A stretch of 64,000 bases of DNA, from contig NW_015622541.1 of the NCBI RefSeq assembly GCF_000835495.1, positions 1,426,001-1,490,000 on the forward strand, written 5' to 3'. Below, piece by piece: positions 23,261 to 34,041 of this stretch (position 1 is its first letter; every line of letters begins with the position of its first letter). Both the position numbers and the translations under genes were made by a program. This stretch comes from Cladophialophora immunda (taxonomy: Eukaryota > Ascomycota > Eurotiomycetes > Chaetothyriales > Herpotrichiellaceae). The notes under the pieces were generated by a model. The model was given only the letters and a program-made list of their open reading frames with translations, made no database searches and was not told the DNA's origin.

Positions 23261-25258
23261 ATGTCGAAGTCTGGCAACCTCGCCGCCCTGTCGGCAATCC
23301 TCAGCCCTGGAGAAACGCCCACCATCTACTACGCGGAGGACCCTCCATACCTACCTCGAATTCTTGTCTTCTACTACCCCGTCCAAGCGGTGGGCTCCCT
23401 TGCCTCGACCTCGCGCATTCGAACTACCATCCTCTCCGCAGCCGGGTTCAAGAGCTATGGGGCGTTCTCAGTCGCCCCGAACAGCAGTTACTACTCCGCC
23501 GTCCACAAATTACCGGAAGACAAACAACGGGATGATGTATCCCGAGGCATTGCCTTTGCGCTTTGTCGCTACTTCTCCGAAGTGCCAACTGAGGTCAAGA
23601 ATGCCATTGCTGAAGAGAATTTACATCATGGGATTGCTCTGAAATGGGGGCAGACACACGCCGCTCAGGTCACATGCCGAATGTGCAAAGTGATAAACAC
23701 CGAAGAAATAGTTGAGGCTCTCCGCCCCTTTTCCAAAGAGAGACCTGCAAGTCCTCAGACACCCACCAGACCTTTAGCTTCGATCAGAAAGACTCGGCCG
23801 TCCTTCCTGCCTACCGAAACTGGCAGTCACAATGTTGGTCGCGTCAATCACGCCTTCACACCATCTAGAAGGATACCCAGTGGTCACGCAAAACGCTCGC
23901 CGTCCATATCTACACCGGCAGCACGAAAAGCGAGCTCCACACTTGACCCAAAGTACTCGGTCCAGCAACTTGAGTCACTGCGCTTCAAGATGTGCGAATT
24001 TGTGGACACTGAAGATAGATACATTACCCGACTTCAAGAATTAATCGAACTAGTCACCAACCAGGGTCGTACCCCAAAGTCCCTGAGCTCCAAATTCTCG
24101 AGTTCGCGCAACCAAAAGGCTGTAAATGCCATGATCCAATTCCCTTCTCTGCTGGACCAGATCAAGGACTTAAATCTGGCTTTCCTCGATGATGTTGAGA
24201 CGGCGCTTCACTGTTCCGAAGATGCTGCTTTGACTTTTCTGGATTCTGCACAAGCGAATCCGCAGCTCCTCACCAATGCCAAAGATCCTATGGGTATCTA
24301 CAGTTTTGCCAAAGTGCTTCTGAACCACTTCCCGAAATTTCCCATGCCCTACCGGCAATATCTGGACCTGCATTCCCAAGTCTCCTCCAATCTCGATCAA
24401 TTTTTGAAAGAAGGTACCACTTCTATCCAGCGAGCACCGTCCTTGCTTATGGAGCCGGCTCAGCGTATCTCAAGATATGGTCTTTACATCGACACTATGC
24501 TTCCGCATGTGCCTTCAAATTTCACCGTCGCAATACGAACCTTGGAGAAAGCTCGGAAGATCATCGCTGAGATATGCGAAATGGAACCTGCAGCTTCAAC
24601 CATATTGGACTCTCTGCGAATCGAGCATGAAGCAAAGAAAAAGGGTCTTTCCCCGACCAAATTGCTCTCAGGCCTGACCCGATCGAATGGAACGATCCGG
24701 GAAGCTCCAGCATTGACGGGCAGTGTCAGGGAGAGAGAAGGGCCTCGCCTTTTCCCTAGCCTAGGTCGCAGCTTGAGTCGGCGCCAGAAGACCCCGAGGC
24801 CTGGTCTGTCGGGTATTTTGTCTGAACAAGATCCCGAGCAAGTGACCAATGTACAGTCTCGAACAGACGAGAACAGGCCCCTCACGTCGTCCTCAGTGCT
24901 GTCTTTCGGCTCCGTCAAGAGGCCGCCCACGTCAGGGTCTAGTGTCAGTGCCACGAACCGCTCCACCGCAAGCGCCAGTCCAGGTCCCAATGCCCCTGCC
25001 TTATTGCTGTCAAGCAAGAAACGCATTGGGACCGCCCCTGCGCCTTCCACAGTCACAGGTAACATCATGGCAGCAACCGCTCGCGACGGAGTTCAGATGC
25101 CTACTTGTTCGCAGGTGGGAGGGGTCGAAACTGTGGAACATTACAAGGCCCAGTTGGTACGGGTGGAGGAAGAGAATTATAAGCTCCTTCAGGAAAACGC
25201 CGAATTGAAGAGACTGATCAGGGAATGTACCTGCGGTGGTACAGGGCGGCGGTTATGA
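23261..25258 (+). CDS. Dbl-homology (RhoGEF) domain protein
   Basis: Probable guanine nucleotide exchange factor for a Rho-type GTPase. Single exon, 665 aa, ATG at 23,261 (CGTCATGT). Residues 1-120 form an N-terminal region that looks conserved (PPYLPRILVFYYPVQAVGSL). A DH domain spans about 236-450: MCEFVDTEDRYITRLQELIE opens it, and PAQRISRYGLYIDTML matches the family's conserved helix (P-x-QR-x-x-RY-x-L). No clear PH domain follows. Instead there is a Ser/Pro/Arg-rich disordered region of about 150 residues and a C-terminal coiled coil at about 630-655 (EHYKAQLVRVEEENYKLLQ). The specific GTPase is not predictable from this. Confidence 0.85.
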   Translation: MSKSGNLAALSAILSPGETPTIYYAEDPPYLPRILVFYYPVQAVGSLASTSRIRTTILSAAGFKSYGAFSVAPNSSYYSAVHKLPEDKQRDDVSRGIAFALCRYFSEVPTEVKNAIAEENLHHGIALKWGQTHAAQVTCRMCKVINTEEIVEALRPFSKERPASPQTPTRPLASIRKTRPSFLPTETGSHNVGRVNHAFTPSRRIPSGHAKRSPSISTPAARKASSTLDPKYSVQQLESLRFKMCEFVDTEDRYITRLQELIELVTNQGRTPKSLSSKFSSSRNQKAVNAMIQFPSLLDQIKDLNLAFLDDVETALHCSEDAALTFLDSAQANPQLLTNAKDPMGIYSFAKVLLNHFPKFPMPYRQYLDLHSQVSSNLDQFLKEGTTSIQRAPSLLMEPAQRISRYGLYIDTMLPHVPSNFTVAIRTLEKARKIIAEICEMEPAASTILDSLRIEHEAKKKGLSPTKLLSGLTRSNGTIREAPALTGSVREREGPRLFPSLGRSLSRRQKTPRPGLSGILSEQDPEQVTNVQSRTDENRPLTSSSVLSFGSVKRPPTSGSSVSATNRSTASASPGPNAPALLLSSKKRIGTAPAPSTVTGNIMAATARDGVQMPTCSQVGGVETVEHYKAQLVRVEEENYKLLQENAELKRLIRECTCGGTGRRL

Positions 25259-26036
25259 TCAGTATCTCCCATTGGTGAACATCTCACTCATGGAGAAACA
25301 GGACCAAGGAAGCCGGCGCACCTGGAAACAAGTGATAGACGCAAGTTAATGAGTTATGACGATTGGGTTTGGCATCTCGTGTTTGGATTCATGGACACCT
25401 TTTCAAAAGCAAATGTATTTTTACGAGCTGTACGGCAGGAGGTTGAAGAATAGATTACAAGCAGGTCTTTTGCTCCGGCTAGGGATATTGAGACACGGCG
25501 CTCAAAGCCCATTATCTTAGACCGCAGCGAGTGTCCCTTAGGGACCAGATGATCAGAGTGAGAGTGCTCGAGTTATTTGAATCGACTGGATGGGAGTTGA
25601 CCCTATCTGTTTGTCTGACTGTTCACGTACATCCTGTTCGACGCTCAAGAGAAACGCATGATCTCTTGTCACCGCGGAGTGTATGCCTGAGGCGGAGGGA
25701 ACTCGCTTGTGTGCGATCGATTGAGTGAGTGGCTGCTTCACGGATTGATTGAGTGTGTGTGTCAGTAGTGAGAGCCTGACAGCGGATTTTCCAAAGAAAA
25801 AGGACTATCTATCCCCAGAGCTTTTATTCCCCTTCCCAAAGAGAGCCGCGCTAATGCTTGTGCTCATGCCAACGCCCATGTCCATGTCCATGCCCGAGGA
25901 AACCGCCAGTTGAATTCAGACTCGGAGCACAGATCAATGACGATCCCCTTGTACTTCTCACATCGACTTTTTCGCGCGATCTCCATTCCCTGACAAGGCC
26001 CTCATCAGTCCGTTCCGTCTCGGTGGACCTATGTGG
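25259..26036. other. Convergent 3' intergenic region
   Basis: Between the 3' ends of the RhoGEF and Cdt2-like genes. Holds a short run of CCATGT/CCATGC units near 25,875-25,897. No gene is supported. Confidence 0.5.
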
Positions 26037-28157
26037 TCAGCCCTCGTCCTCGTCGTCATCAAAGCCCTGTCGAACGGTCGCCCATCCACTCTGACTTCTC
26101 CTCCCGTCGCGCTCCGTGTTCATCCTCAACGCCCTCGCCTTGTCCGAATCATCCTCGTACCAGCATCGGGCCGTGTAGTCGTCTGCAACAGTGACCAACT
26201 GGCCGTTCCGATGCACCCATGCGACCGCGGTGACTTCCTTTCTGTGGCCGTTGATGAGGGGTGTGCCTGTGTAGTAAATGGGGCATTGGCCCTCTGTGCT
26301 GACGTCGTGCAAGGAAGCTGCCGCCAGTAAGGAATTGGAGAGCACGTTAGCTGATGAGGTTCGCTGTGGCAGGCGAGGTCGGGTGGACCGCGATGAAGTA
26401 CTCAGATGAGAGACAGCTGGAGGACGGCGCTGAGCGGCTTTGGTCAGGTAGCGCTCGTCAGTCGGGAAAATCACCGCACAGTCCTCGCCTGAGCCGGCCG
26501 CCAGCAGTTCGGTGTTTTCGCTTGTCTTGCGGCGGAGGGCGAGCTTGTCGTAGAAAGAGCCCAGGCGGAGGGAAGGGTCGCGGAAACCGTACAAGGGGCC
26601 CAGTCCTTGCCCCGCTGTGCGAGAAGTTCGGAATGGGTGACTCGGCGTCAGTGACATCTCCGGGCATCCACCGAGTACGAGATGAGCGGTTGAGTAAGCA
26701 TAGACGGTGTTGTCCCGACACAGTGTATACAGCCTGGAGCCGTCGGTGTTCATGGTCATAGAAGTCACGCCGAAGGGCCGAAGGGTCTCATGGCTCTCTG
26801 GTTCAAGAGTTGCGGAGACAGGGGTGGGTCTGCCCGTTCGTTGTTTGTATGATGCCCGCATGTCCCATAGTTTGATAATGGCGTTGTGCTCTGAGGCGGT
26901 CGCGAGCATATGTGGGCGAGTGTCACTGATGAACGCGCAGGTAGTGACCGCAAAGTCAACCCGGGAGGACAGTTTAGCAACTTGGCGCTTCCCATTCACG
27001 GGTTTGAGCTTGTCCCAAGAGGTGTGCGCATCCCGTATCTCGACTTTAGTGTTGACTTGTCTGCTGTTGTCAAGCAAGTGAGGTGCGCGCTGCAGGGGTG
27101 CGATATCCAGTGTTCCAACGGGTTGCGCACACCGGAGATCCCACAGACAGACACTGCCGTCTCGGGAGCAGGTTGCAAGGACCTGGTTCCCCGAACTTGG
27201 CTGCCACTGAACCCGCTTTATGGAACCCAGATGGCCAATCAATGTATGGGTTGACGTTTGTGCGTCCACGTCAATTATTCGACAGGTTTGGTCTCCGGAC
27301 GCTGTTGCAAGAAGTCGATCATCATCTGAAAATTCCATGTCCATTATGGCATTGTCGTGGGGGTACATGCAGGACTGAAGCTGCAGGCTACCGGGGCGAT
27401 CGGGGGACCGTCCCCAGGCTCGGTATATCTCAACCAGACCATCCTCGTTCCCGATCGCGACATATTGTTGATGGTTGAAACTGGCAACACAGAATGGTAG
27501 TGCTCGAGGTTGGACATCGAACGAAGGACTGGTGAATAGGTCTTCCGGCAGACTGTAGAATTTTGAAGATTCGTGCTGCCATAGACTGCTTTCATTACCA
27601 AAAGGGATCTCTTTTCTCCTCCCGAGTTGTCGCGACAACAACCCGGAGGCGTTGCTCGAATACTGATAGCGGGCTATCCTCGGAGGATACCGCAGCATAG
27701 GCTGCAATGCTTCCTCGTCCTCGTCATCCGTCTCGGAGTAAAAGGCTTCATCGCCATCCTTGACTTCTGCCGCAGCCCCTTCCGCCTCCAGGGTGCTGGG
27801 AAATCCACAGTTGACCTTGATTGGCGAGGACGGGATCGAGGATATCGACGTGAATGAGAGCTTTCGTTTCTTTGACGGAGGTTGTTCATGTTCGCCCACG
27901 GAGGCACCTAGGGACTGATTACTTCCCAACCGACTGTTGAGATTAACGGAAGACAGTTCTCGCAAGGCTTTCCTTGAGGTTCGAACGGGACGGTTAGCAT
28001 TCTGGAGCCGTGGCGTGAAAAATCGAGTGAACCGGTTTGGAGTAATGGATGGGTTCTTCTTGATCCGACTACTTCGACGGGGACTCCTTGTTTCGTCCGG
28101 TGCAACTGCAAACGTGACGGTCTCTGACCGGACAGGTCTCTCTGGTGTGTGGTCCAT
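26037..28157 (-). CDS. WD40 protein, Cdt2/DTL-like CRL4 substrate receptor
   Basis: 706 aa, single exon, ATG at 28,157. The N-terminal 200 residues are basic and Ser-rich with nuclear-localisation-like clusters (RRSSRIKK, PSKKRKL) and an acidic run (ETDDEDEEAL). A WD40 propeller follows from about residue 215 to 690: FSDDDRLLATASGDQTCRIIDV, TCSRDGSVCLWDLRC, ATASEHNAIIKLWDMRASY, and a last blade TAVAWVHRNGQLVTVADDYTARCWYE. The repeat order and the DQT...D and RDG...WD.RC spacing resemble Cdt2/DTL, the receptor that lets CRL4 ubiquitin ligase destroy replication factors on chromatin-bound PCNA. The MCB-type elements in its promoter agree with a cell-cycle role. WD40 is certain; Cdt2 identity is probable. 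Confidence 0.78.
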   Translation of the reverse strand: MDHTPERPVRSETVTFAVAPDETRSPRRSSRIKKNPSITPNRFTRFFTPRLQNANRPVRTSRKALRELSSVNLNSRLGSNQSLGASVGEHEQPPSKKRKLSFTSISSIPSSPIKVNCGFPSTLEAEGAAAEVKDGDEAFYSETDDEDEEALQPMLRYPPRIARYQYSSNASGLLSRQLGRRKEIPFGNESSLWQHESSKFYSLPEDLFTSPSFDVQPRALPFCVASFNHQQYVAIGNEDGLVEIYRAWGRSPDRPGSLQLQSCMYPHDNAIMDMEFSDDDRLLATASGDQTCRIIDVDAQTSTHTLIGHLGSIKRVQWQPSSGNQVLATCSRDGSVCLWDLRCAQPVGTLDIAPLQRAPHLLDNSRQVNTKVEIRDAHTSWDKLKPVNGKRQVAKLSSRVDFAVTTCAFISDTRPHMLATASEHNAIIKLWDMRASYKQRTGRPTPVSATLEPESHETLRPFGVTSMTMNTDGSRLYTLCRDNTVYAYSTAHLVLGGCPEMSLTPSHPFRTSRTAGQGLGPLYGFRDPSLRLGSFYDKLALRRKTSENTELLAAGSGEDCAVIFPTDERYLTKAAQRRPPAVSHLSTSSRSTRPRLPQRTSSANVLSNSLLAAASLHDVSTEGQCPIYYTGTPLINGHRKEVTAVAWVHRNGQLVTVADDYTARCWYEDDSDKARALRMNTERDGRRSQSGWATVRQGFDDDEDEG

Positions 28158-28647
28158 GGAGGGAGCCTCGGGCGGAGAGTTCGATGATGCTGCTCGAGTA
28201 CCTGTTATCCTTGGCTCTAGGAGAACATAGTTATTCTATAGATTTGGTAGGTACAGAAGAATAGACTGAGCAGAGGAAGCTGTTGGATGGCAATTGGGAA
28301 GAAGTATGACAAGCCCGAGAGACGTTGGAGCTGGGATGGGCGATGGGCACGAGTAGCTCGCGACGCGTAGCGACCAACGCCCAGCGCGTCTCAAATTGAT
28401 ACGCGATTGGAAGGTCAGCCGAACACCCATCGGAGAAAATTTCTCCGCACTACCTGATCCAAGGGTTTGATTGGTGGAATCGAATCTCTTCACAGACTGC
28501 GTTCTGGCGGCCCAAAAAAATTTCCCCATGGTCACACACAGCTCGGCCAGCACGCAAAGACCACATTCCAGGGCCAATTCAATCCCCTCTGGACGTGGAC
28601 ATCCCTTGGTAGTGATGTCCTGAGGCCCCTGTGTCTCAACGATCAAG
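28158..28647. promoter_or_regulatory. Bidirectional promoter Cdt2-like/RRP5 with MCB-like cluster
   Basis: 490 bp between divergent start codons. ACGCGT, the MluI cell-cycle box bound by MBF, lies at 28,363-28,368 in the centre of a 16-bp near-palindrome (TCGCGACGCGTAGCGA, 28,358-28,373). Related cores GCGCGT (28,384-28,389) and ACGCGA (28,401-28,406) follow within 40 bp. Confidence 0.6.
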
Positions 28648-31600
28648 ATGGTTTCTGCAAAGCGGAAATCCGAGGATGCAGCGACAAAACAACCAAATAA
28701 ACGGCCCAGGTCCAATTCCCAGAGCGGAACAGCGACTGCGGAACAAGAACAGACGAGAACTCCAAAACCGAAGCCAGTCTCCGTCCTCACCAAAGAACAG
28801 CCTGCCTTTCCTCGAGGTGGTGCGAGTTTGCTGACTCCGCTTGAACGGAAACAAATTCGAGCAAAGGTTGCTCGAGATGCAGACACGGAACATAAGCATT
28901 CACAGGACCTGTTTGCAGACCGGGACGCAACGGCGGACGTCGGAACAGACGAGGACGGCAGCTCTGGAGAGAAATTGTCAGCGAAGAAACGGGAAAGACG
29001 ACGGCACAAAGATAAGAAACAGTCGGCGACCTCAGCGTCTGGTACAAACTCAGAGGTTCAGATTGGAGGGCTCAGTTATAAACGGATAACGACAGGCTCC
29101 GTCATATTGGGTCAGATCACAGCTATAAGCCCAAGAGCGCTGACCGTGGCCCTGCCGAACAACCTGGTGGGTTACGTGCCTCTGACTGCTATCTCGCCGC
29201 AACTGAGTGAGAAAATCCAAGGCCTTCTCTCTCAGGATGATGAAGAGCACACCGACAGTGAAAGTGGCCGAGATGAAGAGCGAGATATCGCTTTGTCAGG
29301 TTATTTTCATGTTCAACAGTACTTGCGGGTCGCAGTGACCTCCACGGAGCAAGATAGGATTGGGTCGAAATCTCCTGCGCGAAAACGAATCGAGTTGTCT
29401 GTCGAGCCTGCGATGACCAATGTAGGCTTGGATCGGTCGAATCTTGTCGCTGGCGCCGTTGTTCAAGTTTCTGTGAGCAGTATCGAAGACCATGGCTTAG
29501 TGGTTGATCTGGCACTAGAAGACGGCAAAGTGCGCGGGTTTATCCCCAGAAAACAGCTACCCAGTGGAACGTCTTTCCCAACCATCAAAGTCGGCGCTGT
29601 TCTATTGTGCCACGTCCTCGAAATGAGCTCCAACAACAAAGTGGTAAAGCTGTCAGCAGACCTCTTCAAAACGCCTACCTTGAAGTCTGCACCGTCTGTG
29701 GATACTTTCCTTCCTGGCACAAAGGCAGAGATTTTGATCAACAACGTTACAGACGCTGGGATATCCGGCAAGCTCATGGGCATGTTAGATGTCACGGCCG
29801 ACATTGTTCATTCGGGCTCATTCAAGGATCGACAAGCGTTTCTTGCTAAATACGAGGTCGGCAAAAAGATTACGGGTCGAATAATCTGCAATTTTCCGCT
29901 TTCAGATGTGAAGAAGCTAGGGTTCTCTGTTCTAGACAATCTTGTCGATTTGAATGACACCAGTGAGGCCGGCGACGAGGAAACAGGAAAGTTGGCGCTG
30001 TCTTCCACCATCGAATCAGCGTCAGTCATTCGAGTTGAACCAGGGCTGGGCGTTTATCTGCGGTTAAACCAGAGCGATAGAGGCTTTGTCCACGTATCTC
30101 GTCTCTCAGACAAGAAGCTTGACACTGTCTCGGAAACCAGCGGACCGTTTAAGCTTGGATCCGAACACAAGGTTCGAGTTCTTGAATACAACCCCGTGGA
30201 CAACCTTTACATTCTGTCTGCTCAGAAGAGCGTGATTGAACGACCGTTCCTCAGATTCGACGACGTGCCTCTTGGAGCGGTCGTCCAAGGAACAATTGAG
30301 AAGCTGCTGGTCGGTCCAAGCGGAGTTCAAGGCTTGTTGGTCACCCTAGGGGAAGGCCTGATCGGTCTCGTGCCCCAAATACACATGTCCGACGTTGATT
30401 TGAAGCACCCAGAGAAGAAATTCAGAGAGGGCCAATCCGTCACTGCTCGAGTCTTGTCCACTGACCCGATCCGGCGCCGTTTGAGACTGACTCTCAAGAA
30501 AGCTCTAGTGAACAATGACCAGAAACCATGGCTACGTTTCGAAGATATCGAGACCGGAGATTCCACAGTAGGAACGTTGACCAAGGTCGACCGCCTTGGT
30601 GCAGTTGTCCGGTTCTATGGCCCAGTCAGAGGATTCCTCCCCGTGTCGGAAATGAGCGAAGCATATATCAAAGATGCCACGGAGCATTTTCGAGTCGGTC
30701 AGGTCGTGTCAGTGAACGCAATCAGCGTCAACGCTTCGGAAAAGCGCTTGACCGTGTCTTGCAGAGATACCAATTCGCCGAACGCGTCGATCGAAAGCAC
30801 CCTTGCGGCGCTGCAACCGGGCACTCTTACCAACGGTACCATATTCGAAAAATCTCAAAACGACGTTTTGCTGCGCTTGGAGGGATCCGACGCTATTGCG
30901 CGATTGACTCTCGATCACATGGCCGATGGCTCTCTCAAGAAGCGAGAATCTGCACTCAGCAAAGTCCGAGTCGGCCAAAAACTGGAAAATGTGCTCATCT
31001 TACAGGTCCTGGCAAAGAGGAGATTGGTCTTGGTCTCTAACAAACAGAGTTTGGTACAAGCTGCGCAGGGTGGCACTCTGCTCCGAAGCTACGAGCAGCT
31101 TCAGCCCAATGTGGTTGTGACAGGCTTCGTGAAGAATATCACAGAAGATGGCGTATTTGCGGGCTTCGCTGCTGGCATAACTGGGCTAATTCCCAAAGCT
31201 CAAGTACCTGTCGAGGTTGAAAGCGAGCCGGACTTTGGGATGGCCAAATTACAACCTATCACGGGTAGAGTTCTCTCCATTGATTACAGGGGTGCCACGC
31301 CTCGCTTTTGGCTGACGATGAGAGAGGCTCCCCCTGCTGATACCGACATATCGAGCAGACCCGATGCTTCTACGGATTTCCCCAGGCTCATCAACCCGGT
31401 AGATGCGACCCTTGAAACCGTCAAGGATCTATCGGTCGGAAAAGTCACAAAAGCGAGGGTCGTCTCGGTCAAAGAGACACAAATCAATGTTGAATTGGCC
31501 AAAGACGTGCAAGGGCGCATCGACGTTTCGGAAGTATTCGACGATTGGAAGGACATCAAAGACCGGACGAAGCCACTGAGGCAATTCTCTCAAAAGCAAG

Positions 31601-34041
31601 AACTCCTTGTCCAAGTTCTCGGGGCGCATGACACGAGAAACCACAGATTTCTACCGCTCACACATCGGAAAGGAAAGAACACGGTATTTGAGCTCACCTG
31701 CAAGCCAAGCTCAGTCTCGGGTCCAGAGCAAGCCCGATTGACGCTGCAGGACATGACAATGGGATCATCATGGCTTGCCTTCGTCAACAACATCTCCGAC
31801 GATTGTGTGTGGGTCAATATTTCACCCACAATTCGCGGAAGAATTCGTGCCATCGACATCTTCTCCGATCTGTCACTTGCTGCCAATTTGCCTCGTAACT
31901 TGCCCTTAGGCTCTGCTCTACGGGTCCGAGTCCTCAATGTGGACGCCGAGAAGGGACATTTGGATCTAACCGGACGCCCCGACGGGACGGCCAGCTCTCT
32001 AACGTTTGCGAATATCTCGACGGGGCTGGTACTCCCTGGGCGGGTGACGAAGGTTACCGACCACAATGTCATCGTCCAGCTTAGTGAGCAGGTGGTTGGT
32101 GTTGTTGAGTTGATTGACATGGCGGACGACTACGCTGAAGCAAACCCCGCAAAGTACCAGAAGAATGATGTCCTTCGGGTCTGCGTGGTCAAGGTGGATG
32201 CTCCCAACAAGAGGGTCAATCTGTCAACCCGGCCTTCCAAAGTCCTCAGCTCGTCAATGACTGTTACCGACCGAGAGATCAATTCACTCGAACAATTAGC
32301 TGTCAATGATATCGTCCGTGGATTCATCAGTAACGTGGCCGACAAAGGAGTCTTTGTGACATTGGGTCATGGCATCACGGCATTTGTTCGGGTTAGCAAC
32401 CTGTCGGACAGCTATCTGAAGGAGTGGAAGGATCACTTTCAGCGCGATCAGCTTGTGAGAGGGAGGGTCATTATGGTTGACAGGGATTCCGGTCACATCC
32501 AGATTAGCTTGAAGGAGTCGGCACTAAAACCCGACTACAAAGCGCCTCTCACCTTCAATGACTTGAAAGTGGGAGACGTTGTGACTGCCAGAGTCGTCAA
32601 GGTTGAGTCCTTTGGAGTTTTCATTCTCATCGACAATTCCGAGAACGTGCGTGGGCTCTGCCACCATAGTGAGATCGCCGAACAACGAGTCGAGGATGTC
32701 GGCAAGCTGTTCAGTGAGGGGGACAAGGTCAAGGCCAAGGTGTTGAAGATCGATACTGCGAAACGCCGCATCAATTTTGGCATGAAAGCTTCATATTTTG
32801 GTGATGCCACAGAAGATGCAGAAAGCGATTCTCCATCTGAGGATGAAGCTGAGGAAGGTGGTGCGCATCTCGACCAGGAACCAGAAAGCTCCGAAGACGA
32901 CGAGGAAGCACTGTCCCAAGATGAGGACGAGCAAGATTCGGAAGGAAATTCAGAGGACACTGACGAGAGGCTTGAAGACGAGGCTCAGGAGTCAGAAGAC
33001 CACCAAAAAGGCAGCGACGTCCTCCGGGATGCCACGAAGCCGACCGACAGCAAAGGTCTCTCCGTCGGGGGTTTCGACTGGTACGGCATTTCCGAACCCG
33101 CGCGAAACAAGCGGGCGGCTGAAGCATCGGACTCGGAAGCCGAAGACTCAGCCAAAGCACCCAAGAAGAGGAAGAAGCGAGCACAAATCCAGGTCGACCG
33201 AACAGCAGATCTGGACGTAAATGGACCTCAATCGGTGGACGACTTCGAGCGGTTACTCTTGGGCGAACCTGATTCATCTCTGCTCTGGCTCCAATACATG
33301 GCCTTCCACCTTGACCTAGGCGACGCTGATCAGGCACGGCAAATCGGCGAGCGGGCCTTGAAAGCCATCGGCCTAGGTCAAGATGAAGAAAAACTCAATG
33401 TCTGGGTGGCACTGCTCAACCTAGAAAACGCCTATGGTGATGACGAAAGCATCGAGGCCATGTTCAAACGGGCATGCGAGTATAATGATCCGCAAGAGAT
33501 CTACTCGCGATTGACCAGCATCTACATTCAATCGGGAAAACATGACAAGGCGGACGACATGTTCCAACGCATGTTGAAGAAGTTCACGCAGGACCCCAAA
33601 ATGTGGGTTAATTATGCGCATTTCTTATTCGATACGATGAGCAACGCGGAGAAAGGGCGAGCACTTCTTCCGCGAGCTCTTCAGACTCTGCCTCGATTCA
33701 CGCACTTTGACGTTACCTTGAAATTCGCTCAGCTCGAGTTCAAATCGTCCCACGGGCTAGCTGAGCGGGGACGGACGATCTTTGAAGGGTTGATCAGTTC
33801 GTTCCCCAAGAGGGTGGATTTGTTCAACGTGCTTCTCGACCTGGAGCTCAAGCTGGGAGAGGAGAATAAGGAACAGGTACGAGGGTTGTTTGAGCGAATA
33901 TTTGGTGGCAAGTTGAAACCCAAGCAGGCCAAATACTTCTTCAAACGGTGGATGGAGTTCGAGGAGAAGGAAGGAGATGAACGGCGGGTCGAGGAAGTCA
34001 AGGCCAGGGCAGCGAAGTGGATCCGCGATGCTGGCAAGTAA
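28648..34041 (+). CDS. rrp5: rRNA biogenesis protein Rrp5
   Basis: Essential nucleolar factor for pre-rRNA cleavage and assembly of both ribosomal subunits. Single exon of 1,797 aa, ATG at 28,648 (AAGATGG). The N terminus is Lys/Arg-rich. About twelve to thirteen S1 RNA-binding repeats follow, beginning near residues 150, 268, 357, 457, 543, 641, 728, 820, 930, 1,038, 1,124, 1,219 and 1,308; the later ones are the clearest (GFISNVADKGVFVTLG; ARVVKVESFGVFILID). Next come an acidic linker at about 1,390-1,470, a basic patch (APKKRKKRAQ) near 1,505, and HAT/TPR-like repeats from about 1,530 to the end (FKRACEYNDPQEIYSRL; MLKKFTQDPKMWVNYAHFL). Order and length match fungal Rrp5. Confidence 0.97.
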   Translation: MVSAKRKSEDAATKQPNKRPRSNSQSGTATAEQEQTRTPKPKPVSVLTKEQPAFPRGGASLLTPLERKQIRAKVARDADTEHKHSQDLFADRDATADVGTDEDGSSGEKLSAKKRERRRHKDKKQSATSASGTNSEVQIGGLSYKRITTGSVILGQITAISPRALTVALPNNLVGYVPLTAISPQLSEKIQGLLSQDDEEHTDSESGRDEERDIALSGYFHVQQYLRVAVTSTEQDRIGSKSPARKRIELSVEPAMTNVGLDRSNLVAGAVVQVSVSSIEDHGLVVDLALEDGKVRGFIPRKQLPSGTSFPTIKVGAVLLCHVLEMSSNNKVVKLSADLFKTPTLKSAPSVDTFLPGTKAEILINNVTDAGISGKLMGMLDVTADIVHSGSFKDRQAFLAKYEVGKKITGRIICNFPLSDVKKLGFSVLDNLVDLNDTSEAGDEETGKLALSSTIESASVIRVEPGLGVYLRLNQSDRGFVHVSRLSDKKLDTVSETSGPFKLGSEHKVRVLEYNPVDNLYILSAQKSVIERPFLRFDDVPLGAVVQGTIEKLLVGPSGVQGLLVTLGEGLIGLVPQIHMSDVDLKHPEKKFREGQSVTARVLSTDPIRRRLRLTLKKALVNNDQKPWLRFEDIETGDSTVGTLTKVDRLGAVVRFYGPVRGFLPVSEMSEAYIKDATEHFRVGQVVSVNAISVNASEKRLTVSCRDTNSPNASIESTLAALQPGTLTNGTIFEKSQNDVLLRLEGSDAIARLTLDHMADGSLKKRESALSKVRVGQKLENVLILQVLAKRRLVLVSNKQSLVQAAQGGTLLRSYEQLQPNVVVTGFVKNITEDGVFAGFAAGITGLIPKAQVPVEVESEPDFGMAKLQPITGRVLSIDYRGATPRFWLTMREAPPADTDISSRPDASTDFPRLINPVDATLETVKDLSVGKVTKARVVSVKETQINVELAKDVQGRIDVSEVFDDWKDIKDRTKPLRQFSQKQELLVQVLGAHDTRNHRFLPLTHRKGKNTVFELTCKPSSVSGPEQARLTLQDMTMGSSWLAFVNNISDDCVWVNISPTIRGRIRAIDIFSDLSLAANLPRNLPLGSALRVRVLNVDAEKGHLDLTGRPDGTASSLTFANISTGLVLPGRVTKVTDHNVIVQLSEQVVGVVELIDMADDYAEANPAKYQKNDVLRVCVVKVDAPNKRVNLSTRPSKVLSSSMTVTDREINSLEQLAVNDIVRGFISNVADKGVFVTLGHGITAFVRVSNLSDSYLKEWKDHFQRDQLVRGRVIMVDRDSGHIQISLKESALKPDYKAPLTFNDLKVGDVVTARVVKVESFGVFILIDNSENVRGLCHHSEIAEQRVEDVGKLFSEGDKVKAKVLKIDTAKRRINFGMKASYFGDATEDAESDSPSEDEAEEGGAHLDQEPESSEDDEEALSQDEDEQDSEGNSEDTDERLEDEAQESEDHQKGSDVLRDATKPTDSKGLSVGGFDWYGISEPARNKRAAEASDSEAEDSAKAPKKRKKRAQIQVDRTADLDVNGPQSVDDFERLLLGEPDSSLLWLQYMAFHLDLGDADQARQIGERALKAIGLGQDEEKLNVWVALLNLENAYGDDESIEAMFKRACEYNDPQEIYSRLTSIYIQSGKHDKADDMFQRMLKKFTQDPKMWVNYAHFLFDTMSNAEKGRALLPRALQTLPRFTHFDVTLKFAQLEFKSSHGLAERGRTIFEGLISSFPKRVDLFNVLLDLELKLGEENKEQVRGLFERIFGGKLKPKQAKYFFKRWMEFEEKEGDERRVEEVKARAAKWIRDAGK

